Assembly (NCBI GenBank): GCA_910586665.1
Contig: CAJUIX010000016.1
Coordinates: 5,601 to 69,600, forward strand
Reading direction: 5' to 3'
Length of the DNA: 64,000 bases
Source of the DNA: an uncultured Duncaniella sp.
GTDB lineage: Bacteria; Bacteroidota; Bacteroidia; Bacteroidales; Muribaculaceae
The position numbers and the translations under genes are program-made. Below, one piece after another: positions 8,319 through 18,819 of this stretch (the first letter of the stretch is position 1; the number at the start of each line of letters is the position of its first letter). Below the pieces are notes generated by a model. It searched no databases. It was not told where the DNA came from and was given only the letters and a program-made list of their open reading frames with translations.

Positions 8319-9005
8319 ATGAACATCCTGATTATTGGGGCTACGTCCGGCATTGGGCACAATCTATGGAAGCATTATGTTTCTATGGGGCATAATGTCA
8401 TAGTTACAGGCAGAAGAAAAGAACTGCTGGACAATATGACAATAAGTTTCCCAGAACATACACGCGCCATAACATGTGATATTACCAATACTGAGTTATT
8501 GGATAATGTTTTGGAGAATATCATACACAAATATGGTCGGATAGATTTGGCTATTGTTTGTGCGGGAATCGGAGAGTTGAATCCGAAGCTTGATGTCGAA
8601 ACTGAGCTATCCACGCTTTCAGTTAATGTGATTGGCTGGGCTAAAGTAGTAGCTTCAATATATAAGCTCTTTGAACAGCAGAAATTCGGGCATCTTGTAA
8701 CTATTACCTCAGTTGGAGGATTGCAGCCAACACCAATATCTCCTTCTTACAGTGCGTCCAAGGCTTTCCAGATAAATTACACCAAATCTTTGCAGTGCAA
8801 GGCTAAAGGAACAAAAATAATTGTCACGGAGATTCGTCCCGGATTGGTCGATACACGAATGGCAAAGGGTGATGGCTTGTTTTGGGTGATGCCTCTTGAT
8901 AAAGTCTGCCGTCGAATAACCAAAGCTATTGAGAAGAAGCAAAAAAGGCTTATTGTCACTAAGAGGTGGCGGATAATAAACTTTTTGCTTAAACACTTTA
9001 TATGA
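8319..9005 (+). CDS. Short-chain dehydrogenase/reductase (SDR)
   Basis: A 228-residue classical SDR. The nucleotide-binding motif is IIGATSGIGHN (TGxxxGxG type) at the N-terminus followed by VTGRRKE, which suggests NADP(H). The structural motif appears as VCAGIGE (in place of NNAG) and the catalytic motif as SPSYSASKAFQ (YxxxK) with the upstream serine in ITSVGG. The substrate cannot be read from sequence. It is cytoplasmic and part of the run of AT-rich genes after tRNA-Leu. The C-terminus carries a hydrophobic end, FLLKHFI. Confidence 0.88.
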   Translation: MNILIIGATSGIGHNLWKHYVSMGHNVIVTGRRKELLDNMTISFPEHTRAITCDITNTELLDNVLENIIHKYGRIDLAIVCAGIGELNPKLDVETELSTLSVNVIGWAKVVASIYKLFEQQKFGHLVTITSVGGLQPTPISPSYSASKAFQINYTKSLQCKAKGTKIIVTEIRPGLVDTRMAKGDGLFWVMPLDKVCRRITKAIEKKQKRLIVTKRWRIINFLLKHFI

Positions 9006-9058
9006 TTGTATAATAGAGCACATTGAGTTATGACAAAACTATATAATATCAAGTAACT

Positions 9059-9889
9059 ATGAATAAACTAATCATTCCTTTTCTTTTCATTGCCTGTCTT
9101 TTTGTCACGTCGTGTAATGACGATGAACCGAAAGACAAGACCAAAGACATCATTATGTCTGTATCCGAAGAACCGGGTGTAATGTACGACCTTTTCGATT
9201 CAGAAGGAAAGTATCCTATGGCTTGTATGCGTGTCATGGACGAGGATTTCCCCGGGGAGTGGCGAAATTTGTCAATGTCTGCCATTGAAGGTTTCAACTA
9301 CGAGATTGGACATATGTACACGTTGAAAGTACGTCGTACTATCCTTGCCAATCCTCCGGCCGATGCAAGCGCGTATACATATAAACTGCTCACAGTTCTT
9401 GAGGATAGAATATGGCCGGAACCAAAGCCGGATGATGACAAAATAGTGGTCACCCGCGAAGAAGACATCCCTTACGCCGATAAATGCCCCTATCACATCT
9501 ACAACATTTACAAAGACGCTTTTGTAGTAGACATCAAAGGGAAAATGCACTATGCTAATTACGGAGAGGGGTCCTCTGGATTTGATTTGAGCATTGCAGC
9601 CATTCGACTGGAACATGCCATTGAAAATACTTCGCCAGATTTTCTGGAGTTCAATAAGATTGACAAAATGGCTTATTATGCTTACGTCCTCTCCCCACTG
9701 ACCGACAAGATTGAAAAGGTATATTTGACAAGAGCGACTTTATATCTCAAAGACGTGATTTCGCAGGAATTATTCGATGAGATAGTATCAAAATACGAAA
9801 GTGGAAGGACGCTTGAATATGGGCTTATCATAGCAAATTTCAGAGGCTATGGCCTTCAAAAAGTGAAATTTACTATATCTAAAGAATAA
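9059..9889 (+). CDS. Lipoprotein with DUF4377-like domain
   Basis: A 276-residue protein with a lipoprotein signal peptide: the lipobox is FVTSC with Cys19, followed by NDDEP, typical of Bacteroidota surface or periplasmic lipoproteins. The stretch FNYEIGHMYTLKVRR followed by NPPADASAYTYKL resembles DUF4377 domains, which bind no known ligand. The remainder is mixed alpha/beta without recognisable motifs. It is last in the accessory block; 172 nt without a gene separate it from lepA. The DUF assignment is from memory of the pattern and unverified. Confidence 0.7.
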   Translation: MNKLIIPFLFIACLFVTSCNDDEPKDKTKDIIMSVSEEPGVMYDLFDSEGKYPMACMRVMDEDFPGEWRNLSMSAIEGFNYEIGHMYTLKVRRTILANPPADASAYTYKLLTVLEDRIWPEPKPDDDKIVVTREEDIPYADKCPYHIYNIYKDAFVVDIKGKMHYANYGEGSSGFDLSIAAIRLEHAIENTSPDFLEFNKIDKMAYYAYVLSPLTDKIEKVYLTRATLYLKDVISQELFDEIVSKYESGRTLEYGLIIANFRGYGLQKVKFTISKE

Positions 9890-10045
9890 TATACCGTAAA
9901 TTATCGATAGGAAATAACTATTGTGTTAAGATAATAGACAATGTATTCATGTCACATGGCATTGTCACGGCGCAGACTGATTATGGCAAAGTGATTGCGC
10001 CAAAAAATGACGCTCTTATATTATAGAAAGGCGGAAAATTATTGC

Positions 10046-10053
10046 TAACTTTG
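10046..10053 (+). promoter_or_regulatory. -7 box of lepA
   Basis: TAACTTTG lies 8 nt before the ATG, implying a very short leader. No clear -33 element is seen. Confidence 0.45.
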
Positions 10054-10061
10054 CAGTCAGT

Positions 10062-11849
10062 ATGAAGAATATCCGCAATTTTTGTATAATAGCCCATATT
10101 GACCACGGCAAGAGTACACTTGCCGACAGACTTCTTGAGTATACCAACACAGTCGCTGGCAAAGATTTGCAAGCGCAGGTGCTCGACGACATGGACCTCG
10201 AGCGCGAGCGCGGTATCACTATCAAGAGTCACGCCATACAGATGAACTACCGCCTTGACGGTGAGGACTATGTGCTCAACCTGATTGACACTCCGGGACA
10301 CGTCGACTTTTCCTATGAGGTGTCGCGCTCGATTGCCGCATGCGAGGGTGCGCTGCTCATCGTCGATGCCTCGCAGGGCATACAGGCCCAGACCATCTCG
10401 AATCTCTACATGGCTATCGACAATAATCTCGAAATCATCCCTGTAATCAACAAGGTTGACCTCGATAGCGCGAAGCCCGAGGAAGTGGAGGACCAGATTG
10501 TGGACCTGCTCGGCTGCGACCCTGAGGAAATCATCCGGGCCAGTGGCAAGACAGGCATAGGAGTGCCGGAAATCCTCCAGGCCATTGTCGAGCGTGTGCC
10601 GGCTCCTAAGGGAGATCCGCAGGCACCCTTGCAGGCTCTGATTTTCGACTCGGTGTTCAACCCCTTCCGCGGTATTATAGCCTATTTCAAGATTGTCAAC
10701 GGTACAATCCGCAAAAACGACTTCGTCAAGTTCGTGGCTACGGGCAAGGAGTACAACGCCGATGAAATCGGTGTGCTGAAGCTCGACATGCAGCCCTGCC
10801 AGGAACTGTCGGCGGGTAATGTGGGGTATATCATATCGGGCATCAAGACATCTCGCGAGGTGAAGGTGGGCGATACTATCACCCACGTCAACACACCTTG
10901 CGAGAGTGCTATCGACGGCTTCGAGGAGGTAAAGCCTATGGTCTTCGCGGGCGTCTACCCAATAGAGACCGAGGATTTCGAGAACCTTCGCACCTCGCTC
11001 GAAAAGTTGCAGCTCAACGACGCCTCGCTCACCTTCCAGCCCGAGTCGTCAATGGCTCTCGGCTTCGGATTCCGTTGCGGCTTCCTAGGACTGCTCCACA
11101 TGGAGATTATCCAGGAGCGCCTCGGTCGCGAGTTCGACATGGATGTCATCACGACTGTTCCTAACGTATCCTATCGTGTCTACGACAAGCACGGAACCAT
11201 GACCGAGGTCCATAACCCCTCGGGGCTGCCGGAGCCTACGCTCATCGACCATATCGAGGAGCCCTACATCCGCGCATCCATCATAACTGCGGCTGACTAT
11301 ATCGGCCCGATTATGACCCTATGCCTTGCCAAGCGCGGCGAGCTCGTCAAGCAGGAGTACATTTCCGGCAATCGCATGGAGCTTATCTTCGACATGCCCC
11401 TTGGCGAGATTGTGATTGACTTCTACGACAAGCTCAAGAGTATTTCCAAGGGCTATGCATCATTCGACTATCACATACACGACTTCCGTGAGTCGAAACT
11501 CGTGAAGCTCGACATCCTGCTCAACGGCGAGAGTGTCGATGCTCTGTCGACACTTACCCATGTCGACAACGCTGTCACCTTCGGCCGCCGCATGTGTGAG
11601 AAACTCAAGGAGCTGATTCCGCGCCAGCAGTTCGATATCGCAATCCAGGCAGCGATAGGAGCTAAAATCATAGCTCGTGAGACAATCAAGGCCGTGCGCA
11701 AGGATGTGACCGCCAAATGTTACGGCGGCGACATCTCGCGTAAGCGCAAGCTGCTCGAGAAGCAGAAGAAAGGCAAGAAGCGCATGAAGCAGATTGGTTC
11801 TGTCGAAGTGCCGCAGAAAGCCTTCCTCGCAGTGCTCAAACTTGACTGA
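10062..11849 (+). CDS. lepA: Elongation factor 4 (LepA)
   Basis: A 595-residue translational GTPase that acts on ribosomes (back-translocation or ribosome biogenesis). All G motifs are present: [13 protein letters not shown] (G1), RERGITIKS (G2), DTPGHVDF (G3), NKVDLD (G4). The LepA-specific C-terminal domain ends in [20 protein letters not shown], which is diagnostic against EF-G. Length is standard. It is transcribed alone from a -7 box 8 nt upstream; the TPR regulator gene follows after 79 nt. Confidence 0.97.
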   Translation: MKNIRNFCIIAHIDHGKSTLADRLLEYTNTVAGKDLQAQVLDDMDLERERGITIKSHAIQMNYRLDGEDYVLNLIDTPGHVDFSYEVSRSIAACEGALLIVDASQGIQAQTISNLYMAIDNNLEIIPVINKVDLDSAKPEEVEDQIVDLLGCDPEEIIRASGKTGIGVPEILQAIVERVPAPKGDPQAPLQALIFDSVFNPFRGIIAYFKIVNGTIRKNDFVKFVATGKEYNADEIGVLKLDMQPCQELSAGNVGYIISGIKTSREVKVGDTITHVNTPCESAIDGFEEVKPMVFAGVYPIETEDFENLRTSLEKLQLNDASLTFQPESSMALGFGFRCGFLGLLHMEIIQERLGREFDMDVITTVPNVSYRVYDKHGTMTEVHNPSGLPEPTLIDHIEEPYIRASIITAADYIGPIMTLCLAKRGELVKQEYISGNRMELIFDMPLGEIVIDFYDKLKSISKGYASFDYHIHDFRESKLVKLDILLNGESVDALSTLTHVDNAVTFGRRMCEKLKELIPRQQFDIAIQAAIGAKIIARETIKAVRKDVTAKCYGGDISRKRKLLEKQKKGKKRMKQIGSVEVPQKAFLAVLKLD

Positions 11850-11928
11850 TTGAACTGTTCCCCCCGCCCGAACCCCATATCCTGCTATTATCACATTTAT
11901 CCCTCCTCACACGATAGTCCTTCAAATC

Positions 11929-13674
11929 ATGAAGTCCCGATTCCTTGCCATAGTGATGGCGATTGTGGTGTCACTGACAGCCTCATTCATGCTCCGTGCC
12001 GACAATGCTGCTGACGGCACAGACACGATTGAGGAGTATCTCCGTGCCCTCGACAGCAATCCCAACGACAAGAATCTCCTTAAAGTCGTCGCCTTCCATT
12101 ATATGAATGTGGCCGACCACGACAATGCCCGGAAATATGCCCGGCGCTTGCTCGCCTTGGGTGAATCGACCGGCGACAGGGATTTTTGCGAGCTTTACGG
12201 CAAAATTGTGATGAGTACCACCTTTCTTGAGGAAGATGTGGAGAAGTCTTTCAAATTGTTGGAGGATGCAAGGGCCATTGCAGAGGCCACGGAGAATCAC
12301 GATGCGTTGCTTTCAATCAACAACAGTACCGGGATGTACTATATGTTTGTCAATAACGATCTTTACACTGCCACAACTTATTACTATAAGGCTCTTGAGG
12401 AAGCAAAGATAATGAACGACGAGCGCCGGTACGGGATTATTCTTGCAAACCTTGCCGGTGCCTATCTGATGATGAACGACATATCTGGTCAGAAGCTGGC
12501 CGAGCAAGCCCACGAAATCGCTGTCAGTCGAGGTGAGCCAGTCCCGCTCTATTATGCCAAGTATACTCTTGCTCATTTCTATCTGCTTTCCGACAGTCTC
12601 GACCGTGTCGAGAGATTGATTGACGAAGTGGAGGCTCTTCATCATAAAGGGGGCTTCACCGGGGAGCCTGACTTATATGTGATGAGGGCGCAGCTTGCCG
12701 AAAAGCGAGGGGATATTTCCCGTGCATACCATAATTATGCACAGGCAATGGAGCATTTCAAAGATGCCGATATATCGGCTGTCACGGCTACCTACCTCGC
12801 CTATGCGGGTCTGCTGCGGCGTAACAATAGATATGCCTCGGCCATAAATGTGCTTGAATACGGACTGAGTACCGCGGCCTCTTCCGATGTTAAGATTCAT
12901 TCTCCCGAAATCATGAAGGAACTTGTCTATGCCTATCGTGACGCCGGAAACTATAAGAAGGCGCTTGACTACAGCCTCGACTATCAGGCCTATCAGGACA
13001 GCATCTTCAATCTGAGCCGCGAGCGAGCCTTGCAGGAGAACCGCATACGCCATGAGGTCTATAACAGCGAGCGCCTTATCGACGAGCAGAAGATGCAGCT
13101 GATGTCGAGCCGTCATAGGATAATACTCCTCCTGGTCTGTGTGGCTGCCGTCCTCATACTCCTCGGCCTGACATATTTCAACTATCGGAAGAAGGATCGG
13201 CTCTATAGAGCCATCGTCTCTCAGAACAGCGAGTATCTCCAGCGGGAGCATATGCTTCTCGAACAAATTGAGAAGGCTAAGAGCCAGTCCGCCAATCCTT
13301 CGAAGACGACGGTCCTCGCAGAGGAGAAGGCCGACGACCTTATGAGCCGCTTCTCCTCGTTGATGAGCGAGAGGAAACTCTTCAAGGACCCCTCGCTGAC
13401 GGTCAGTTCCGTTGCCGAGCTCCTTGACTCAAACCGCACCTATGTCTCGCGCGCCATCAATGACCAGACGGGTAAGACATTCACCCAGATTGTCAATGAG
13501 TACCGTATCCGCGAGGCAATCAATCTCATTTCCGACCTCGAGGCCAACCTCCCGCTCAAACAAATCTGTTCGGATGTAGGCTTCAACTCGATCTCGACTT
13601 TCTACACCACTTTCCAGTCCATCACAGGCATGACTCCCGCGCGCTATCGCTCGCAGCTGAAGGAAATCCGATAG
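11929..13674 (+). CDS. Membrane-anchored TPR / AraC-type transcription regulator
   Basis: 581 residues: a signal or anchor segment (about 5-24), tetratricopeptide-type helical repeats in the periplasm (about 35-380), one transmembrane helix (IILLLVCVAAVLILLGL, about 398-416), a coiled coil, and a C-terminal AraC DNA-binding domain (about 475-578) with both helices, SNRTYVSRAIND-like and LKQICSDVGFNSISTFY. This architecture senses a periplasmic signal and regulates transcription without a kinase. It directly precedes the SusC/SusD genes on the same strand, so it is probably their regulator (inference from position). A terminator at 13699 isolates its transcript. Confidence 0.9.
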   Translation: MKSRFLAIVMAIVVSLTASFMLRADNAADGTDTIEEYLRALDSNPNDKNLLKVVAFHYMNVADHDNARKYARRLLALGESTGDRDFCELYGKIVMSTTFLEEDVEKSFKLLEDARAIAEATENHDALLSINNSTGMYYMFVNNDLYTATTYYYKALEEAKIMNDERRYGIILANLAGAYLMMNDISGQKLAEQAHEIAVSRGEPVPLYYAKYTLAHFYLLSDSLDRVERLIDEVEALHHKGGFTGEPDLYVMRAQLAEKRGDISRAYHNYAQAMEHFKDADISAVTATYLAYAGLLRRNNRYASAINVLEYGLSTAASSDVKIHSPEIMKELVYAYRDAGNYKKALDYSLDYQAYQDSIFNLSRERALQENRIRHEVYNSERLIDEQKMQLMSSRHRIILLLVCVAAVLILLGLTYFNYRKKDRLYRAIVSQNSEYLQREHMLLEQIEKAKSQSANPSKTTVLAEEKADDLMSRFSSLMSERKLFKDPSLTVSSVAELLDSNRTYVSRAINDQTGKTFTQIVNEYRIREAINLISDLEANLPLKQICSDVGFNSISTFYTTFQSITGMTPARYRSQLKEIR

Positions 13675-13698
13675 GGCGGGGAATGGAATACTCATTTT

Positions 13699-13735
13699 AG
13701 GGCGTCGCGCGGTCAGTGCGATGCCCTGTATTTTA
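13699..13735 (+). terminator. Terminator after the TPR/AraC gene
   Basis: Hairpin AGGGCGTCGC (13699-13708) / GCGATGCCCT (13718-13727), one mismatch, followed by GTATTTTAT. Confidence 0.65.
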
Positions 13736-13852
13736 TATGTTATTCCGAGGATATTTTTGGTTAATCCTATTCTTAAATCGGCTGTGAATTTTAAATAATT
13801 AAGTTAAAAAACTTTCTAAAAGCCTCAAATTTACGTTTGCGAAAACAAAAAA

Positions 13853-13884
13853 TTTGCGTTTCGTAACATACATATATATATTTG
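13853..13884 (+). promoter_or_regulatory. Promoter of the susC-susD operon
   Basis: TTTG (13853-13856), 20 nt spacer, TATATTTG (13877-13884): a full match to the Bacteroidota primary-sigma consensus in an AT-rich segment, 33 nt before the susC start. Confidence 0.75.
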
Positions 13885-13917
13885 TGAAACTTTTTTAACA
13901 AAACCCGGTGCGAGGAC

Positions 13918-16900
13918 ATGGAAGCCGATATTGTTAAAAACAATAGTAATAGGAAAAACCAATCAATATCAAATCTTATGAGATATTCCTTAGTAATTTT
14001 GTTTACATTGGCTCTTGCCTTCTCAGTGGACGCGCAGAGTCAGAAACCAAAGAGCAAGATAGTCGACAAGATTGAAAAAATGGACAGTCGTACTATCTCT
14101 GGCGAAGTTGTTGACGAGAATGGCGATCCGCTTGCCGGTGCTACCGTCATGCTCAAAGGCACGGATATAGGTGTCGCAACCAATGTCGACGGCCAGTTCT
14201 CACTCATGGTATCAGGCAATCGCCCTGTACTCGAGGTCAGCTATATCGGCATGACGCCGCAGACGATTTCTATCAGCAAGGATATAAAATATCTGTTCCT
14301 CACCATGAAGACCGCCGATAATATGATGGACGAGGTCGTCGTGACAGGCTATCAGAATATCAAGCGCGAGAGCGCTACCGGCTCTTACCAGGTGCTCACC
14401 GCTAAGGATCTTGACAAGCGCTCGACTCCCGACCTTGCATCGCGTCTCGAAGGCACCGTCCCCGGCCTTGTGATGGATCCCAAGAAAGGCTCGACCGATG
14501 AGGATGCCTTCACTATCCGCGGTGTCGGAACATTCCAGGCCAAGTCAAGCCCGCTTATCGTTGTCGACGGTCTTCCTATCGAGGGTGGTATCTCGACGGT
14601 CAACCCCTACGATATCGAGAACATCACAGTCCTCAAGGATGCCGCCGCCGCATCAATCTATGGTGCCCGTGCTTCCAACGGTGTGATTGTCATCACCACC
14701 AAGCAGGCCAAGATGCAGCGTCTTACAGTAGACTTCAATGCCGACCTTACAGTCAGCGAGAAGCAGGACTACAGCAACTATGGCTGGGCCTCTGCTGCCG
14801 ACATGATTGAGCTTGAACGCTACAACTACAATGCCATGCTCGCCGAGCCGGGACAGGCAGGTCTCAATTCGGTGCTCACCGACTACAGAAACAACCGTCA
14901 AGGCCACCTCTCCAAAGTGATGCGTCTCTTCCTCCAGAATCATGAGGGTGACCTCAGTGACGCCGATATGAACGCCATGCTTAGTAACTGGGCCGGCAAC
15001 GATTACCGTAAGGAATACATGGATGTCCATGACCGTACCCATGTCACCCAGCTCTACAATGTTGCAATGCGTATGCAGGGTAACTCCCTTAGCTCCAGCT
15101 TTAACGTCAACTATTCCACCGACAACCTCGGTGTGCAGAATGAAAATTCCAGCAGCCTCACATTTAAATATCGCGGTGATTTAAAGGTCTGCAAGTGGCT
15201 CGACCTTGCTTTCGGCCTCAATGTCCTCAACACCCGCAGCAAGACCCATGCTTACGGTTCTTACCTCGGAATCAACTCATTCATGCCCTACGAGACAATG
15301 TATAACGCCGATGGGACACGCCGCGGCATGGAGGCCGAAATTTATCCGGGTCTCGAACCTTTCTCCGACCCGGTCTACGAGCTAAAGGACGCATCTTTCA
15401 ACCTCGCCGACGAGATGAACCGCAACTTCTCGAAGCGCCGCTACACCAACACCCGTACATTCCTCCACGCCAAATTCAACATCCTTCCGGGTTGGACTGC
15501 ATCGGGCCAGTTCCAGTATGAGGACATATTTGCCCGTACAAAGACTCTGTATGAGGCTGATTCATACTTCATGCGCAATCTCTATAACCTTTATACCACA
15601 GCTTCCAGCGTAATGGAATGGGTTGATGACCCGAGCAAGGACTGGTGGGGCGCCGATTTTGACTTTGACGCATATCTGGCTGATCCTGACCATTACGGCA
15701 TGATGCAGCAGGCCAAGACTCAGACTGTCCACCACATCCCCGAGGGGGGCTGCCTCCAGACCTATACCCAGGAAGCACAGTACTATACCTTCCGCGCACA
15801 GACAGGCTATAACAACACATTTGCCGGCAAGCATTTTATTGATGCAATCGCCGGTATGGAATATCGTCAGACCCGCGTCACCACAGAAAACAGCTTGCAG
15901 TATGGCTATGATCCGAGAACCCAGACCAACCTCAACCTTATGACTGACTGGGCCTACATCAACAACCCGACAAGCAACGTTTTCGGTTCAGACGCTCCTG
16001 TCAACGGTGCCCCTTCAACATTCGGTACGAGCAGTGTCCTCCACCGCTACTATTCGATTTATTTCACAGGCAGCTATGTGTATGACAATCGCTACTCGCT
16101 ATCGGGTAGCTACCGTGTCGACAAGACCGACCTCTTCGGCTCCGACCCGAAATTCCGTGGCCGTCCGCTTTGGTCAATCGGCGGCAGCTGGAACGCCCAC
16201 AATGAGGCCTTCCTCCGCGACTATACATGGCTCAACGCCCTCAAACTCCGTGCAAGCTACGGTCTCACAGGTAATATCGACCCCAACTCGACAAGCTACC
16301 TGACCGCACGAATCAAAACCAACTCTATCACCGGTGGCAAGCAGGGTAACCTACAGACTCCCCCTAATGACCAGCTCCGTTGGGAGAAGACTGCGACTTG
16401 GAACGCCGGTGTCGACTTCGCCTTCCTTGGCTACCGCCTCAATGGTTCTGTCGACTATTACCACAAGAAAGGCACCGACCTCCTTACCGTTACCGACCTT
16501 GACCGCACTACCGGCTGGTCAAGTCTTACAATCAACAGTGGCAATATGGTCAACAACGGTATCGAGTTTCAGCTCGATGGTGTGATTATTCCCTCACAAG
16601 GGCGTCGCAGCCTCGGCATCCGCCTCGGTCTCAACTTTGCCTACAACCATAATAAGATTACCAAGGTCTCGCACTTCGTCAACAGTGGTTCCGAATACCT
16701 TAATCCCAACCTCCTTCACGAGGGTTATCCCATCAACTCGATGTTTGCCTTCGATTATACAGGTCTCAAAGAGGTCGACGGTCTCTACTACATGGGCTGG
16801 CGTGACCACGAGGGTGTTGAGCACACAAGCTCCATCGGTAGCAGTGAATTCACCATCGACGATGTCCTCTACATCGGATCTACCACCCCTGTCTACACAG

Positions 16901-17397
16901 GCTCTATCCTTCCGACAATCACTTGGAACGGCTTCACACTCTCAGCCATGTTCAACTACTACGGTGGCCACTACATGCGCATAGGAAACGATGAGTGGTC
17001 TGACGGCACCGGCGGTTCCTCCGGCTACACCAATACATTTGGCAATGGAGCCGTATTCGAGAAAGTTCTCAACTATTGGCGTGGCGACGAGCGCTATCCC
17101 GCCAACGGATATTTCTCGAAAGATTACAAATATCTCGGTTATTCTAACTACCGCAGTTCCAACATTGCCCATGCCGACTACCTCAAGTTCCGCAACATCA
17201 TGCTGAGCTACAACTTCGACCCGAAGCTCTGTCGTCGCATCGGCCTCAACGACATCCGTCTCCGCTTCCAGGTCAACAACCTCGGTACCTGGGCCCGCAA
17301 TTCGCGCAATCTTGATCCCGAAGCGCTCACAACCAACGGCTCGCACACAAACAAGGTGCCCCGCAGCTATACATTCAGCCTCTTCTTCAACCTCTAA
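13918..17397 (+). CDS. SusC/RagA-family TonB-linked outer-membrane transporter
   Basis: 1159 residues. A signal peptide (SLVILFTLALAFSVDAQ, about 24-40) precedes a carboxypeptidase-D-like regulatory domain (ISGEVVDENGDPLAGATV, about 60-145), a plug domain (RLEGTVPGLVMDPKKGS; VVDGLPIEGG; LKDAAAASIYGARASNGV) and a large beta-barrel ending in PRSYTFSLFFNL with the terminal aromatic. The transporter imports oligosaccharides or peptides delivered by the SusD partner encoded 15 nt downstream. Substrate cannot be read directly. The first in-frame ATG is used; the ATG at 13978 would remove 20 polar residues and give a more typical signal peptide. Confidence 0.95.
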   Translation: MEADIVKNNSNRKNQSISNLMRYSLVILFTLALAFSVDAQSQKPKSKIVDKIEKMDSRTISGEVVDENGDPLAGATVMLKGTDIGVATNVDGQFSLMVSGNRPVLEVSYIGMTPQTISISKDIKYLFLTMKTADNMMDEVVVTGYQNIKRESATGSYQVLTAKDLDKRSTPDLASRLEGTVPGLVMDPKKGSTDEDAFTIRGVGTFQAKSSPLIVVDGLPIEGGISTVNPYDIENITVLKDAAAASIYGARASNGVIVITTKQAKMQRLTVDFNADLTVSEKQDYSNYGWASAADMIELERYNYNAMLAEPGQAGLNSVLTDYRNNRQGHLSKVMRLFLQNHEGDLSDADMNAMLSNWAGNDYRKEYMDVHDRTHVTQLYNVAMRMQGNSLSSSFNVNYSTDNLGVQNENSSSLTFKYRGDLKVCKWLDLAFGLNVLNTRSKTHAYGSYLGINSFMPYETMYNADGTRRGMEAEIYPGLEPFSDPVYELKDASFNLADEMNRNFSKRRYTNTRTFLHAKFNILPGWTASGQFQYEDIFARTKTLYEADSYFMRNLYNLYTTASSVMEWVDDPSKDWWGADFDFDAYLADPDHYGMMQQAKTQTVHHIPEGGCLQTYTQEAQYYTFRAQTGYNNTFAGKHFIDAIAGMEYRQTRVTTENSLQYGYDPRTQTNLNLMTDWAYINNPTSNVFGSDAPVNGAPSTFGTSSVLHRYYSIYFTGSYVYDNRYSLSGSYRVDKTDLFGSDPKFRGRPLWSIGGSWNAHNEAFLRDYTWLNALKLRASYGLTGNIDPNSTSYLTARIKTNSITGGKQGNLQTPPNDQLRWEKTATWNAGVDFAFLGYRLNGSVDYYHKKGTDLLTVTDLDRTTGWSSLTINSGNMVNNGIEFQLDGVIIPSQGRRSLGIRLGLNFAYNHNKITKVSHFVNSGSEYLNPNLLHEGYPINSMFAFDYTGLKEVDGLYYMGWRDHEGVEHTSSIGSSEFTIDDVLYIGSTTPVYTGSILPTITWNGFTLSAMFNYYGGHYMRIGNDEWSDGTGGSSGYTNTFGNGAVFEKVLNYWRGDERYPANGYFSKDYKYLGYSNYRSSNIAHADYLKFRNIMLSYNFDPKLCRRIGLNDIRLRFQVNNLGTWARNSRNLDPEALTTNGSHTNKVPRSYTFSLFFNL

Positions 17398-17412
17398 AAA
17401 AACTTGCCGAAT

Positions 17413-18810
17413 ATGAAAAAAATATATGGAATCATAGCGATGCTCCTGCTTTTCGTTTCGTGTGACGACAAACTCGACATCGTTCCGAAGGGTAAGACCA
17501 CCCTCGACAATATTGCCGATCTTGAAACACTGCTCGAGCAGCGGTATATGATGTCACCTACCGGTTACTATGAGACTCTGTGCGGTCTGACATATCCTGA
17601 ATTGTGGGAGACACCGGCATCAATACTTGCTGACAGAACTACTGAGTCATACGCTGCTCTTGCAGGAGATGCCTCGGTCGACAGAGTGGAACTCGCCACT
17701 TCCGACTATAATTATGAGTCAGCCTATATCTACATCAACTACATGAACGTCATCATCTCCAAGGCCGAATCGGTTTCCGGCGACGAGGATACCAAGCGCC
17801 GTGTGAAGGCTGAGGCACAAATTATGCGTGCATGGTTCCACTTCTTGTTGGTCAACCTCTATGCTGCCCAGTATGACGAAACTACCGCGGCCGATCTCGG
17901 CGGTGTGGCCTATGTCGACAACACCGACGTGCAGCAGCAGAAAACCAAGCGCACTATCAAGGAGGTCTATGACATGATTCTCGCTGATTGCAGCGACGAG
18001 GTTATTGCCAATCTCCGTCAGAGCGCTGTCGACAACCCCTTCCGTATCGGTGCCGACTTCGGCAACGGTGTCCGCGCTATGGTGCTCATGCAGATGAAGC
18101 GCTACGACGAGGCTCTCAAATATGCCCGTGCGGCAGTCAAGTTTAACAGTATTCTTGAAGACCGTCTCAAAGCTCTCGAGGTCGGTGCCTGGACCATCCC
18201 TCACGTTTCTCCCAACAACTATCTCCTCTGCTACCACAATAACTCCAACATCGGCGAATGGGGCGGTGTGATTGTGACACCCGAACACTCCAGGGAGATT
18301 GAACCGAATGACGTTCTCACTATTCTCGGACAGTATACGCAGGATGGCTGGCAGGATCCTTCCGGCTACGGTCCCGAAGGTTCGCTCATGTGCGGCAGCT
18401 GGGACGTTCACTACAATTCATACGGTCTGAGAACAGAGAATATGTATTATACGATTGCCGAATGTATGATTCGTGCCGGCCAGTATCGTGAGGGCCTCCG
18501 CTATGTCGACGAAGTTCGCGACCGCCGTCTAAGCCCGAACACTGAACACTATTTCGACCGCAGCGACATCAGTTCCGAAGCTCAGGCTATGGAGATTCTG
18601 CAGCGCAACAAGTGGCAGGAGATGTTCACTACAATCTTCAATTTCCTTGACCGCAAGCGCTGGAACAGCGAGCCTGCCTATCGCAAGACCGTGACCCATG
18701 ACTGCGGTGCTGACGGAATGTTTACAGTCGAGCCTGATTCTCCCCTGTGGATTACCCCATTCCCCAAATCGGCAACACTCTATAACTCTTCGCTGACTCA
18801 AAACTATTAA
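17413..18810 (+). CDS. SusD/RagB-family nutrient-binding lipoprotein
   Basis: 465 residues. The lipobox LLLFVSC with Cys17 anchors it in the outer membrane facing outward; it lies over the SusC barrel and captures substrate. The start of the mature protein, DDKLDIVPKGKTT, and the helical TPR-like core (ETLLEQRYM; AEAQIMRAWFHFLLVN; RYDEALKYARAAV) followed by RNKWQEMFTTIFNFLDRKRW are SusD hallmarks. The ATG at 17413 is chosen over a TTG at 17404 because MKKIYG starts the signal peptide. At 465 residues it is on the short side for the family. Translationally linked behind susC. Confidence 0.93.
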   Translation: MKKIYGIIAMLLLFVSCDDKLDIVPKGKTTLDNIADLETLLEQRYMMSPTGYYETLCGLTYPELWETPASILADRTTESYAALAGDASVDRVELATSDYNYESAYIYINYMNVIISKAESVSGDEDTKRRVKAEAQIMRAWFHFLLVNLYAAQYDETTAADLGGVAYVDNTDVQQQKTKRTIKEVYDMILADCSDEVIANLRQSAVDNPFRIGADFGNGVRAMVLMQMKRYDEALKYARAAVKFNSILEDRLKALEVGAWTIPHVSPNNYLLCYHNNSNIGEWGGVIVTPEHSREIEPNDVLTILGQYTQDGWQDPSGYGPEGSLMCGSWDVHYNSYGLRTENMYYTIAECMIRAGQYREGLRYVDEVRDRRLSPNTEHYFDRSDISSEAQAMEILQRNKWQEMFTTIFNFLDRKRWNSEPAYRKTVTHDCGADGMFTVEPDSPLWITPFPKSATLYNSSLTQNY

Positions 18811-18819
18811 AATAATAAC

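Noticed and set aside
9890..10061. Second attachment site for an island in tRNA-Leu(CAA)
   Set aside because: The tRNA 3' end (CCCGGGTTCGGG) was not found near 10 kb and no integrase gene lies in the block.
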